Assembly: GCA_012842645.1 (NCBI GenBank)
Contig: DUSJ01000263.1
Span: forward strand, 1 to 5,480
Reading direction: 5' to 3'
DNA from: Clostridiaceae bacterium
Lineage (GTDB): Bacteria > Bacillota > Clostridia > DSM-8532
Length of the DNA: 5,480 nucleotides
Shown: one piece after another, positions 1 to 5,480 of the stretch
Layout: each line of letters starts with the position of its first letter
How positions within the stretch are numbered: position 1 is the stretch's first letter
The notes under the pieces: generated by a model
Told to the model about the DNA's origin: nothing
The model's database searches: none
The model's input: only the letters and a program-made list of their open reading frames with translations
Program-made: the position numbers and the translations under genes

Positions 1-1111
1 GTGGCTCGTGTCATCGGTCGTGCAGTATATAAAGGAAACCGGGGAATTCGAATTTTTGGACGAAATCGTGACCTATGCCGACGGCGGGGAAGGGACAGTC
101 TATGAACATTTGAAGCGCATCCTTGACTTTTCAGCCCGTCAGGTGGGCAGAAACGGTATCTGCAAAGGCCTTCGGGCGGACTGGAATGACTGCCTGAACC
201 TTGGCGGCGGCGAAAGCGCCATGGTAAGTTTCCTGCACTACTGGGCGCTCGGCGCGTTTGTCTCCCTTGCCGAATACATGAGAAGAAAGGATGACGCCGA
301 AAAATACAGGCAGATCGCGGAAAAAGTAAAAGAGACCTGCGAAAAGGTCCTGTGGGACGGAGAATGGTATATCCGAGGGATAACCGCGGACAACAGAAAG
401 ATAGGAACTTCCGCCGATACCGAGGGCAAGGTGCACCTGGAGAGCAACGCCTGGGCGGTGCTTTCCGGAGTGGCCTCATATGACCGCGGGATAAAGGCCA
501 TGGACAGCGTGGAAAAGTACCTGTACACGGAATATGGCCTTATGCTCAACGCTCCCTGCTATACAAAGCCCGACGACGGCATCGGGTTTGTCACCAGGGT
601 CTATCCCGGGCTTAAGGAAAACGGCGCGATTTTCAGCCATCCCAATCCATGGGCCTGGTGCGCCGAAGCGATTCTCGGCAGGGGCAGCAGGGCAATGAAA
701 TACTATAACGCGCTGTGCCCTGCCCTTCAGAACGACAAAATCGAGGTCCGCAAGGCAGAGCCTTATTCATACTGCCAGTTTATCGTCGGAAAGGATCATC
801 CCGCTTTCGGCACCGCGCGCCATCCGTTCATGACCGGTTCCTCCGGCTGGGCCTATTATGCCGCAACCCAGTACATCCTTGGCATAAAGCCCGACTTTGA
901 CGGGATCAGGATAGACCCGTGCATCCCGGCAGACTGGAAAGAATTCACCGTGACCCGCAGGTGGAGGGGGAGCACTTACATCATCCATGTATATAATCCG
1001 AATCGTGTTGAAAAGGGTGTAAAAGAGATAAAAGCAGACGGTATCAGGGTTGACAGGCTGCCTGTGCTCCCCAGGGGCAGCACCTGCGTGGCAGAAGTAA
1101 TCATGGGATGA
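1..1111 (+). CDS. Cellobiose phosphorylase-like GH94 enzyme, C-terminal part (5' end outside window)
   Basis: GH94 phosphorylases cleave a beta-linked disaccharide with inorganic phosphate, giving alpha-glucose 1-phosphate and a free sugar in the cytoplasm. The reading frame is open to the left edge (first full codon at 2-4, reading W-L-V), so the GTG at 8 is internal. Numbering from that GTG, residues 54-63 read GLRADWNDCL. This is the GH94 catalytic motif, and the second Asp of DWND (residue 61, codon 188-190) matches the known general acid. Downstream are HLESN (143-147), IFSHPNPWAW (208-217), AEPYSY (250-255) and TGSSGW (276-281); the last matches the phosphate-site Thr-Gly of the family. 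Residues 292-367 form the usual C-terminal beta region. About 370 of the roughly 810 residues normal for the family are present. The wording of these motifs fits cellobiose phosphorylase better than chitobiose phosphorylase or cyclic glucan synthase, by recall only. A cellodextrin or laminaribiose phosphorylase is the main alternative. A terminator hairpin follows 13 bp after the stop. Confidence 0.88.
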   Translation, partial: WLVSSVVQYIKETGEFEFLDEIVTYADGGEGTVYEHLKRILDFSARQVGRNGICKGLRADWNDCLNLGGGESAMVSFLHYWALGAFVSLAEYMRRKDDAEKYRQIAEKVKETCEKVLWDGEWYIRGITADNRKIGTSADTEGKVHLESNAWAVLSGVASYDRGIKAMDSVEKYLYTEYGLMLNAPCYTKPDDGIGFVTRVYPGLKENGAIFSHPNPWAWCAEAILGRGSRAMKYYNALCPALQNDKIEVRKAEPYSYCQFIVGKDHPAFGTARHPFMTGSSGWAYYAATQYILGIKPDFDGIRIDPCIPADWKEFTVTRRWRGSTYIIHVYNPNRVEKGVKEIKADGIRVDRLPVLPRGSTCVAEVIMG

Positions 1112-1124
1112 AAGCTGGGTCATG

Positions 1125-1199
1125 ACACAAAAGCCCTTCAGAAATGGTAAGCCCTACAGGCGCATGGATTGAAGGGCATTTTTGTGTTATTATATTTTT
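1125..1199 (+). terminator. Rho-independent terminator after the GH94 gene
   Basis: The inverted repeat pairs 1133-1140 (GCCCTTCA) with 1170-1177 (TGAAGGGC). It is extended by ACACAAAA at 1125-1132 pairing with TTTTGTGT at 1180-1187, with A1178 and T1179 bulged. The GC-rich core is followed by a T-rich tract, as expected for an intrinsic terminator. The loop of 29 nt is longer than usual. It also contains a second AAGCCCT (1149-1155), which could pair with AGGGC (1173-1177) as a shorter competing hairpin. The position just after the GH94 stop suggests it separates that gene from the sensor operon. Confidence 0.65.
1169..1196 (+). promoter_or_regulatory. Candidate sigma-A promoter for the kinase operon
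   Basis: TTGAAG (1169-1174) and TATATT (1191-1196) are separated by 16 bp and match the -35 and -10 consensus at 4 of 6 and 5 of 6 positions. Transcription would start near 1203 and give a leader of about 20 nt before the kinase ATG, with the ribosome-binding site GGTGAG at 1210-1215. The elements overlap the right arm and T-tract of the preceding terminator. The region is AT-rich, so a chance match is possible. Confidence 0.35.
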
Positions 1200-1224
1200 A
1201 TAACCTTCTGGTGAGAGAAAGATC

Positions 1225-2949
1225 ATGAAACGGGATAACAAAAGCCCTGGATCACTGAAATACGGTCTTACGCTGGCGACCCTGCTATGCTGGATATTGC
1301 CTATCATCGTTGTAACAACAACCGCAGCAGTTCTTTTTGATTCTTACTATAGGAAAAACATCGAGCACTCGACACAGATGAACTCGGAAAATGCCATGCG
1401 CCAGGTAGAACTCCGCATGCTTTCGGTCATAGAAGACTCGAAGGCCGTTTCCTATGACGGCGTTGTACGAGAGGCATATCGCAATGGCGGAAGGCTGGTA
1501 TATTACTATGTAACCGAATATCTTAACCAGAAGTTCACCCGCAGTTCCCAATACCGCTGCGTTTTTATTTCCTCGGTCAATGAAAATGAATCCATCCATT
1601 CCTTTGCCTGCGCCCCGGGAATGCCGAAACTTGATCTTCTGCGCAACTATACAACAAATGTCCTTCCCGCGACAAAGGATCTTCTTAAGGATAAGGATAC
1701 GGGGATCTATTTCATGACAGTCGATAATGAACTCTACCTGGTACGAAACCTGCTTGACAAGGATTTCGTTCCTTATGCGATTCTGGTCATGAACCTCGAA
1801 AAAAGCGAGGTATTCCAGTCCCTCTATAACATTCCCGATATCTTCATTTCCAATCTCAGCATAGACGGGGTACATATCCCGCTGAGCTCGGACGAAGGGG
1901 AAACCGGGTCTGAGGGCACGGAATTCGGCACAGTGGTCGACGGCCATGTGATAAAATTCTATGTCCAAAGGCCGCGGTTCAGCGTTTGGAACTCTGTGCC
2001 CATGCTGCGCTGGGCCATCTTCCTGATAGGGCTCCTGGTCCTGCCTCTGCTGATGCTGGTAATATTGCTATTTTACAAGAACATAAACCATCCTATGAAA
2101 GTATTGATCAATGCCAATGCCCGGGTGCAGTCTGGCGAGCGGGGATACCAGATAAAAGAAGATGCGCCGAATTTTGAGTTTAAGCAGCTGTATCATCATT
2201 TCAACTCCATGTCCACCGAGCTGAAAAACCAGTTTGACCAGATCTATCTTGAGCAGCAGGCTCTGCAGCAGGCGAAAATAAAGGCTCTGCAGTCCCAGAT
2301 TAACCCCCATTTTCTCAATAATACCCTCGAAATAATTAACCTCGAGGCGCGCGTCGCTGAAAACGAAAGCGTATGCTCAATGATCGAGGCTCTCTCGACA
2401 ATGCTCGACGCCGCCATAGGGCGTGATGACAGGTCAAGGATCCAGCTTTCCGAGGAACTTCGTTATGTCGACGCATACCTGTACATAACCAAAAAGAGAC
2501 TGGGAGACCGGCTCACCATAAAACGAGATATTGATCCCGACATGTTATCCTTCCTGATTCCGCGCCTTATGCTTCAGCCCATCATAGAAAACGCCATTGA
2601 GCATGACCTGTCAAGAACGGGCGGCGAGCTTTCTCTTCGCGTTTATCGCACCGAAGACAATATGGGGGCTGCTTTCTGCTTTGAAATAGAACATGACGGA
2701 ATTATAACGGACAAGGGCTGGGCCAAAATTCAGAAGTCTCTTGAACCGGACGTTTCTCTTGATCCTGAATCGTTCAAGGGTAACAGCGTGGGAATCCGTA
2801 ACGTCAACCAGCGCTTGAGGCTGATGTATGGAGACAATTACAGTTTCGAGATACTGCAGCCCGTACGTGGAAGGATCCTGGCCAAAATTGTACTCAGAGG
2901 CGAAAATGGCCAAGCAGAGAACAAAATGCACAAGATTGAACAATTATAG
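1225..2949 (+). CDS. Membrane sensor histidine kinase, YesM/LytS-type (His_kinase + HATPase_c)
   Basis: This 574-residue kinase senses an extracellular signal and phosphorylates the partner regulator encoded two genes downstream. The ATG at 1225 has GGTGAG at 1210-1215, 9 nt upstream. Residues about 14-38 are a first membrane helix, about 40-258 an extracytoplasmic sensor region, and about 259-284 a second helix. A HAMP-like linker and coiled coil (about 285-355, ending in a Gln-rich stretch) follow. The phospho-acceptor motif is QINPHFLNNTLE, with His362. The N box is LQPIIENAIEH (Asn456), the D box region is EHDG (Asp491), and the G box is GNSVGIRNVNQRL (519-531). This order is diagnostic of the YesM family. 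The usual HFLYN is HFLNN here, which I recall from other clostridial members. The sensor region has no family I can name from sequence, though a Cache-like fold is usual for this kinase class. The ligand is unknown; the neighbouring binding protein and GH94 enzyme suggest an oligosaccharide. Confidence 0.93.
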   Translation: MKRDNKSPGSLKYGLTLATLLCWILPIIVVTTTAAVLFDSYYRKNIEHSTQMNSENAMRQVELRMLSVIEDSKAVSYDGVVREAYRNGGRLVYYYVTEYLNQKFTRSSQYRCVFISSVNENESIHSFACAPGMPKLDLLRNYTTNVLPATKDLLKDKDTGIYFMTVDNELYLVRNLLDKDFVPYAILVMNLEKSEVFQSLYNIPDIFISNLSIDGVHIPLSSDEGETGSEGTEFGTVVDGHVIKFYVQRPRFSVWNSVPMLRWAIFLIGLLVLPLLMLVILLFYKNINHPMKVLINANARVQSGERGYQIKEDAPNFEFKQLYHHFNSMSTELKNQFDQIYLEQQALQQAKIKALQSQINPHFLNNTLEIINLEARVAENESVCSMIEALSTMLDAAIGRDDRSRIQLSEELRYVDAYLYITKKRLGDRLTIKRDIDPDMLSFLIPRLMLQPIIENAIEHDLSRTGGELSLRVYRTEDNMGAAFCFEIEHDGIITDKGWAKIQKSLEPDVSLDPESFKGNSVGIRNVNQRLRLMYGDNYSFEILQPVRGRILAKIVLRGENGQAENKMHKIEQL

Positions 2950-2979
2950 GCAAGATTAAGCAAGTACGTCACTGTTCCC

Positions 2980-3031
2980 GGAGGGAGATTTGCAATACAA
3001 TATAATTGCAAGGCGGAGGGAGATATGGTAA
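2980..3031 (+). promoter_or_regulatory. Leader with duplicated Shine-Dalgarno, inverted repeat and possible 13-codon mini-ORF
   Basis: The 10-mer GGAGGGAGAT occurs at 2980-2989 and again at 3015-3024, the second copy directly before the ATG of the binding-protein gene. The first copy stands in the same position relative to a TTG at 2990. From that TTG a frame of 13 codons runs to a TAA at 3029-3031, overlapping the downstream ATG (ATGGTAA). Between the copies lies a 7-bp inverted repeat, TTGCAAT (2990-2996) and ATTGCAA (3005-3011), with an 8-nt loop. The repeats are seen directly. Translation of the mini-ORF and coupling to the next gene are inference, and the element could be a simple local duplication. 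Confidence 0.3.
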
Positions 3032-4329
3032 AAAAAATATTTGCTCTGTTTTTAAGTATAATAACCGTACTCTCACTGTGCTCATGCGAAAGCGCGAGCC
3101 CTGTATCGGAAGATACGGGGAAAGTGCCTGTAATACTGAATGTGATCACATCTTACGGCAGCGAGGACGGCAACCGCAGGAATTTTGAATACGCAGTCGC
3201 AGCCTATGAAAACTCTACCGGAAACAAGGTAAAGGATGGTTCCGATACATCCAACGAGGAATGGAAAGCAAAAGTACTGACGGATTTTGAGACCGGTTCC
3301 GAGCCGGATGTTCTGTTTTTCTTCACGAATGCCGACGCCGAACCGTTTATAAAGGCAGGAAAGGTTGCTTCACTGGACGAGATACGCACGGTATATCCGG
3401 AATACGCGACGAACATGAAAAGTTCGATGCTGCCCCTCGCATCTGACGGTAAATGCTATGCGATACCTGTCATGGGATACTGGGAAAACCTATTTGTCAA
3501 CAAAGCGGTACTGAAAGCGTGCGGAATAAGCGTTCCGGGCAAGGATTATTCCTGGGACCAGTTCCTAAGCGATTGCGAAATAATTAAAAGCAAAGGGTAT
3601 ACACCGATTGCCTGCTCCCTTGCCGAGGTTTCACACTACTGGTTTGAATACGCTGTGCTGAACAACGGCAGTATCGATGACCATCTGAACATTCCGAAGC
3701 TTGACGAAAACGGGGACCTGGTGGAAGATGCCACAGCGGAAAAATGGATCGCCGCTCTTGAAGATATCAAGATGCTCTATGAGCTTGGATATTTTCCGGA
3801 AAATACCCTGACTGCAAGAGATGCTGAAACAGTGGCAATGTTCGGGGACGGCAAGGCGGCTTTTCTGCTGGACGGGTCATGGAAGGTCGGTTATTTCTCC
3901 GAATACTACGCTGACTGCCTTGACGATTTTACAGTCTGTTTTGTGCCTTCCAAGGGAAACCGGAAAACCACCGAAATCATCGCAGGCATATCCGCAGGCT
4001 ATTTCATAACCCGCAAGGCATGGGACGATCCCTTGAAACGCGAAGCAGCGGTGGAGTTTGTCTCCCAGCTGACATCCAATGAAGTAATAAAGAAGTTTGT
4101 CACCACTGAAATCACGGCTCTGAAAGAGGAGATAGTCCCACAGGGGCTCAACTCCCTGCAGCAGTCGGCGGCAGAAATCCGAAACAGCACAACCGCCATC
4201 GTCGGCGCGGTACAGGACACAATAAGCAATGAGGCAAGAAGCAGCCTCTTTGCAAACATCCAGAATGTAGTTACCGGGAATATGTCTTCACACGACGCAG
4301 TGGAGATTGCAATGCGGCTGAACAAGTGA
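3025..4329 (+). CDS. Extracellular solute-binding lipoprotein (sugar ABC-transporter type, SBP family 1/8)
   Basis: This 434-residue protein looks like the substrate-capture lipoprotein of a CUT1-type carbohydrate ABC importer. The N-terminus has Lys3-Lys4, a hydrophobic stretch (5-18) and a lipobox with Cys19 and Cys21. LCSC with Cys21 as the lipidated residue fits best, so the mature protein should be anchored on the outer face of the membrane. Typical family segments are VITSYGSEDGNRRNFEYAV (about 40-58), EEWKAKVLTDFETGSEPDVLF (about 78-98), the Ala-Ile-Pro-hinge stretch YAIPVMGYWENLFVNK (145-160), SWDQF (176-180), and FGDGKAAFLLDGSWKVG (about 273-289), where binding proteins of this family carry the G-K-A-A-F and G-S-W signatures. 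Length is normal and the frame is intact. The start is supported by GGAGG at 3015-3019. It lies between kinase and response regulator with no permease gene inside the window. It may therefore serve transport with permeases elsewhere, or act as a sensing partner of the kinase. Its ligand cannot be read from sequence. Confidence 0.9.
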   Translation: MVKKIFALFLSIITVLSLCSCESASPVSEDTGKVPVILNVITSYGSEDGNRRNFEYAVAAYENSTGNKVKDGSDTSNEEWKAKVLTDFETGSEPDVLFFFTNADAEPFIKAGKVASLDEIRTVYPEYATNMKSSMLPLASDGKCYAIPVMGYWENLFVNKAVLKACGISVPGKDYSWDQFLSDCEIIKSKGYTPIACSLAEVSHYWFEYAVLNNGSIDDHLNIPKLDENGDLVEDATAEKWIAALEDIKMLYELGYFPENTLTARDAETVAMFGDGKAAFLLDGSWKVGYFSEYYADCLDDFTVCFVPSKGNRKTTEIIAGISAGYFITRKAWDDPLKREAAVEFVSQLTSNEVIKKFVTTEITALKEEIVPQGLNSLQQSAAEIRNSTTAIVGAVQDTISNEARSSLFANIQNVVTGNMSSHDAVEIAMRLNK

Positions 4330-4353
4330 ATAGATGGGGGCTAAATCAAAACA

Positions 4354-4361
4354 GGGGTGAG
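4354..4361 (+). promoter_or_regulatory. Ribosome-binding site that fixes the regulator start at 4365
   Basis: GGGGTGAG at 4354-4361 resembles the extended AGGAGGTGA anti-16S match and sits just ahead of the ATG at 4365. The in-frame GTG at 4326, which overlaps the binding-protein stop, has no such site. It would add 13 residues ahead of the receiver domain that do not look conserved. Confidence 0.7.
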
Positions 4362-4364
4362 AGA

Positions 4365-5117
4365 ATGTATCGGGTCGTTCTTATCGATGACGAGAGAATA
4401 ATAGTGGAGAACCTGCGCAAGGTCGTAAAATGGGAAAAGTACAACTGTGAAGTTGTGGGCACAGCCTATGACGCAATAAGCGGCACTGCGATGATACGGG
4501 AACTTAAGCCCCACATAGTAATTACAGACATAAAAATGCCGGACCAGGACGGCCTTACAATGGTAGCCGGTCTAAAGAGCGAGTTCCCGGAAATGCAGAT
4601 CGCAGTATTGACCGGATACCGGGATTTCGAGTACGCGAAAGAGGCAATCCGCCTTGGTATCACAAGATATCTGCTGAAGCCGTCCAAAATGGATGAAATA
4701 TATGAAGCATTGAAAGTTATGACCGAAAAGCTGGATAAGCTTGAACCTGATGAGACCGAGGTGCTCTCCGACAAGCACGCAGGAAGCTTTATCGTAAACC
4801 AGGCCATAGCGTACATGAAGGAACATTATGCAGAAAAACTTACATTGCAGGACTTGGCCGACAGCTGCTATGTTTCCCAGTGGCACCTCTCAAAGCTCAT
4901 AAACAAATATACCGGAAAAAGCTATTACGATCTTCTCAATTCTATCCGCATTGAAAAAGCCAAGGAACTGCTGAAGGACCCGAAGCTCAGAATAGGCGAT
5001 ATCGTCGAGATGGTGGGCTACTCCGACTGCGCCCATTTCGCCAGAATATTCAAAAAACTCAACGGCCTAAGCGCAAACGAGTACCGAAACAAGATGGCAG
5101 TGAATTTTATCGTATAG
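4365..5117 (+). CDS. Response regulator, receiver + AraC-type DNA-binding domain (YesN-type)
   Basis: This is a 250-residue cytoplasmic transcription factor, presumably phosphorylated by the kinase at 1225-2949. The protein begins MYRVVLIDDER, the standard beta-1 strand of a receiver. The acidic pocket is Asp8/Asp9, the phospho-acceptor is Asp55 in ITDIKMPDQDGL, the conserved Thr is Thr83 in VLTGY, and the Lys is Lys105 in YLLKPS, so all the key receiver residues are present. A short linker (about 122-142, acidic) leads to a C-terminal AraC/XylS domain (about 145-245). Its two helix-turn-helix motifs lie around LADSCYVSQWHLSKLI (164-179) and IVEMVGYSDCAHFARIFKK (213-231), the second being the family signature. 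It is compact compared with many YesN-like proteins, which carry a longer middle region. A 35-nt gap separates it from the binding-protein gene, consistent with one operon. Targets are unknown; sugar uptake or GH94 genes are a reasonable inference. Confidence 0.93.
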   Translation: MYRVVLIDDERIIVENLRKVVKWEKYNCEVVGTAYDAISGTAMIRELKPHIVITDIKMPDQDGLTMVAGLKSEFPEMQIAVLTGYRDFEYAKEAIRLGITRYLLKPSKMDEIYEALKVMTEKLDKLEPDETEVLSDKHAGSFIVNQAIAYMKEHYAEKLTLQDLADSCYVSQWHLSKLINKYTGKSYYDLLNSIRIEKAKELLKDPKLRIGDIVEMVGYSDCAHFARIFKKLNGLSANEYRNKMAVNFIV

Positions 5118-5401
5118 CTGGAACTTATTTTATAGATATATTCGATAAATAAAAATACACCTTTTCTTCCCAAGGATGAAACACTTTTAAAGAATCTCTG
5201 TTGTTATATAAATGTTCAACATAAGCGATATGCCTTGTTTTTCTATATAATTATTCTCTTAGTTTTATTTATATCAATCTATCCATTAGCGGTGATAATT
5301 CTGTATTGTCAATATTAAAACGTTAATTTATTTAAGTTATTATGATATGTTTTGTAGATAATGTATAATATTTTTCGCAAATTCATAGAAGTCCAATAAA
5401 A
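5118..5401. other. AT-rich intergenic stretch without a supported gene
   Basis: Base composition changes sharply just after the regulator stop, from balanced coding DNA to a strongly AT-rich run dense in stop codons in all frames. I find no convincing terminator. The best hairpin near the regulator stop is TTTATCG (5106-5112) with CGATAAA (5143-5149), which has a long loop and few G-C pairs. One possible promoter is ATGATA (5342-5347), 16 bp, TATAAT (5364-5369), but such matches are expected by chance here. No tRNA, CRISPR or coding signal was seen. Confidence 0.6.
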
Positions 5402-5430
5402 ATGACATGGACGTAACCGTTTGGTAGAAT
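5402..5430 (+). promoter_or_regulatory. Candidate sigma-A promoter for the gene starting at 5473
   Basis: ATGACA (5402-5407) and TAGAAT (5425-5430) are separated by the ideal 17 bp, and each matches the bacterial consensus at 5 of 6 positions. Transcription would begin near 5437, leaving a leader of about 36 nt with a strong ribosome-binding site. The promoter lies exactly over the left arm of an inverted repeat (5403-5425), so its transcript would not contain that arm. A DNA-binding protein recognising the dyad could also block it. Confidence 0.5.
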
Positions 5431-5478
5431 TAAGTTGCTACACAAAAAACCAACCAAAGGAGGTTACGAACCATGTCA
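5403..5478. repeat. Long imperfect inverted repeat enclosing promoter, ribosome-binding site and start codon
   Basis: Three paired blocks are visible. TGACATGG (5403-5410) pairs with CCATGTCA (5471-5478), CGTAACC (5412-5418) with GGTTACG (5462-5468), and TTTGGT (5420-5425) with ACCAAA (5453-5458). That makes 21 base pairs, interrupted only by A5411 opposite A5469-A5470 and G5419 opposite GGA 5459-5461, around a 27-nt loop. In RNA carrying both arms, the start codon and part of the Shine-Dalgarno would be double-stranded. The pairing is seen directly; its function is inferred. Confidence 0.8.
5456..5463 (+). promoter_or_regulatory. Strong ribosome-binding site for the ATG at 5473
   Basis: AAAGGAGG at 5456-5463 is a near-perfect Shine-Dalgarno, 9 nt before the ATG. 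Its two last G residues and its leading A residues fall in paired blocks of the inverted repeat, while GGA 5459-5461 would be bulged. Confidence 0.8.
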
Positions 5479-5480
5479 GA
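5473..5480 (+). CDS. Start of an unidentified gene, cut by the right edge
   Basis: ATG at 5473-5475 is followed by TCA and GA, so the protein begins Met-Ser-(Asp or Glu). The promoter, strong ribosome-binding site and correct spacing make a real start likely. Only two full codons are visible, so the product cannot be named from them. The surrounding architecture would suit an insertion-sequence transposase, and an autoregulated gene is the alternative. Confidence 0.6.

Noticed and set aside
8..10. GTG as a genuine start of the GH94 protein
   Set aside because: The frame is open upstream to the edge with family-like residues (W-L-V), and the protein would lack more than half of the GH94 fold. 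No ribosome-binding site precedes it.
1285..1968. Long open frame on the minus strand, 227 codons, inside the kinase gene
   Set aside because: It lies entirely antisense to a well-supported kinase, shows no recognisable domain and looks like a codon-bias shadow. The other minus-strand frames were dismissed for the same reason.
2931..2960. Direct repeat CAAGATT (2931-2937 and 2951-2957) across the kinase stop codon
   Set aside because: It is too short, only 7 bp, and A-rich; no further copies or symmetry suggest an operator.
4326..4364. GTG start for the response regulator overlapping the binding-protein stop
   Set aside because: It would put 13 residues before the standard receiver N-terminus, and a much better ribosome-binding site serves the ATG at 4365.
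5106..5149. Inverted repeat TTTATCG / CGATAAA as terminator of the regulator gene
   Set aside because: It has only two G-C pairs, a 30-nt loop, and its left arm lies inside the coding sequence; only a short A/T tail follows.
5342..5369. Second promoter ATGATA-16-TATAAT upstream of the right-end gene
   Set aside because: The -10 box is perfect, but the -35 is weak and the surrounding DNA is so AT-rich that chance matches are likely. It is kept only as a note.
1..5480. CRISPR arrays, tRNA or rRNA genes, phage attachment sites
   Set aside because: No regularly spaced repeats, cloverleaf-like sequence or rRNA-like segment was visible anywhere in the window.

Overview
The window reads as a chromosomal segment of a Gram-positive anaerobe of the class Clostridia, probably one that uses cellulose or beta-glucan. 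This rests on a cellobiose-phosphorylase-type enzyme, a YesM/YesN-style two-component system and a lipoprotein sugar-binding protein. It is also supported by strong purine-rich Shine-Dalgarno sites and TGA used as a normal stop codon. The taxonomic reading is an inference from gene style and has not been searched.

Layout, all on the + strand. Positions 1-1111 hold the C-terminal part of a GH94 phosphorylase that runs off the left edge. Positions 1112-1224 hold a hairpin/T-tract terminator overlapping a candidate promoter. Positions 1225-2949 encode a complete membrane sensor histidine kinase. After a 75-bp leader with a duplicated ribosome-binding motif and a possible 13-codon mini-ORF, 3025-4329 encode a lipoprotein extracellular solute-binding protein. 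Positions 4365-5117 encode a compact receiver/AraC response regulator. From 5118 the sequence turns strongly AT-rich, with no supported gene until about 5400. There a promoter, a long imperfect inverted repeat and an excellent Shine-Dalgarno lead into a new start codon at 5473, cut off by the right edge.

Working model: the kinase, binding protein and regulator form one transcription unit. The binding protein may load or present a sugar (cellobiose or another oligosaccharide) to the kinase or to an ABC permease encoded elsewhere. The kinase phosphorylates the AraC-type regulator, which could control sugar uptake and phosphorolysis genes such as the GH94 enzyme upstream. The binding protein sits between kinase and regulator with no permease gene in this window, which makes a three-component sensing role worth considering.

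The most unusual element is at the right end (5402-5480). A long inverted repeat would bury the ribosome-binding site and start codon of the next gene. A good promoter overlaps its left arm so that the gene's own transcript would lack that arm. This is the layout insertion sequences use to stop transposase translation from read-through transcripts, so the last 80 bases may be the start of a mobile element. The coding sequence is too short to confirm that.
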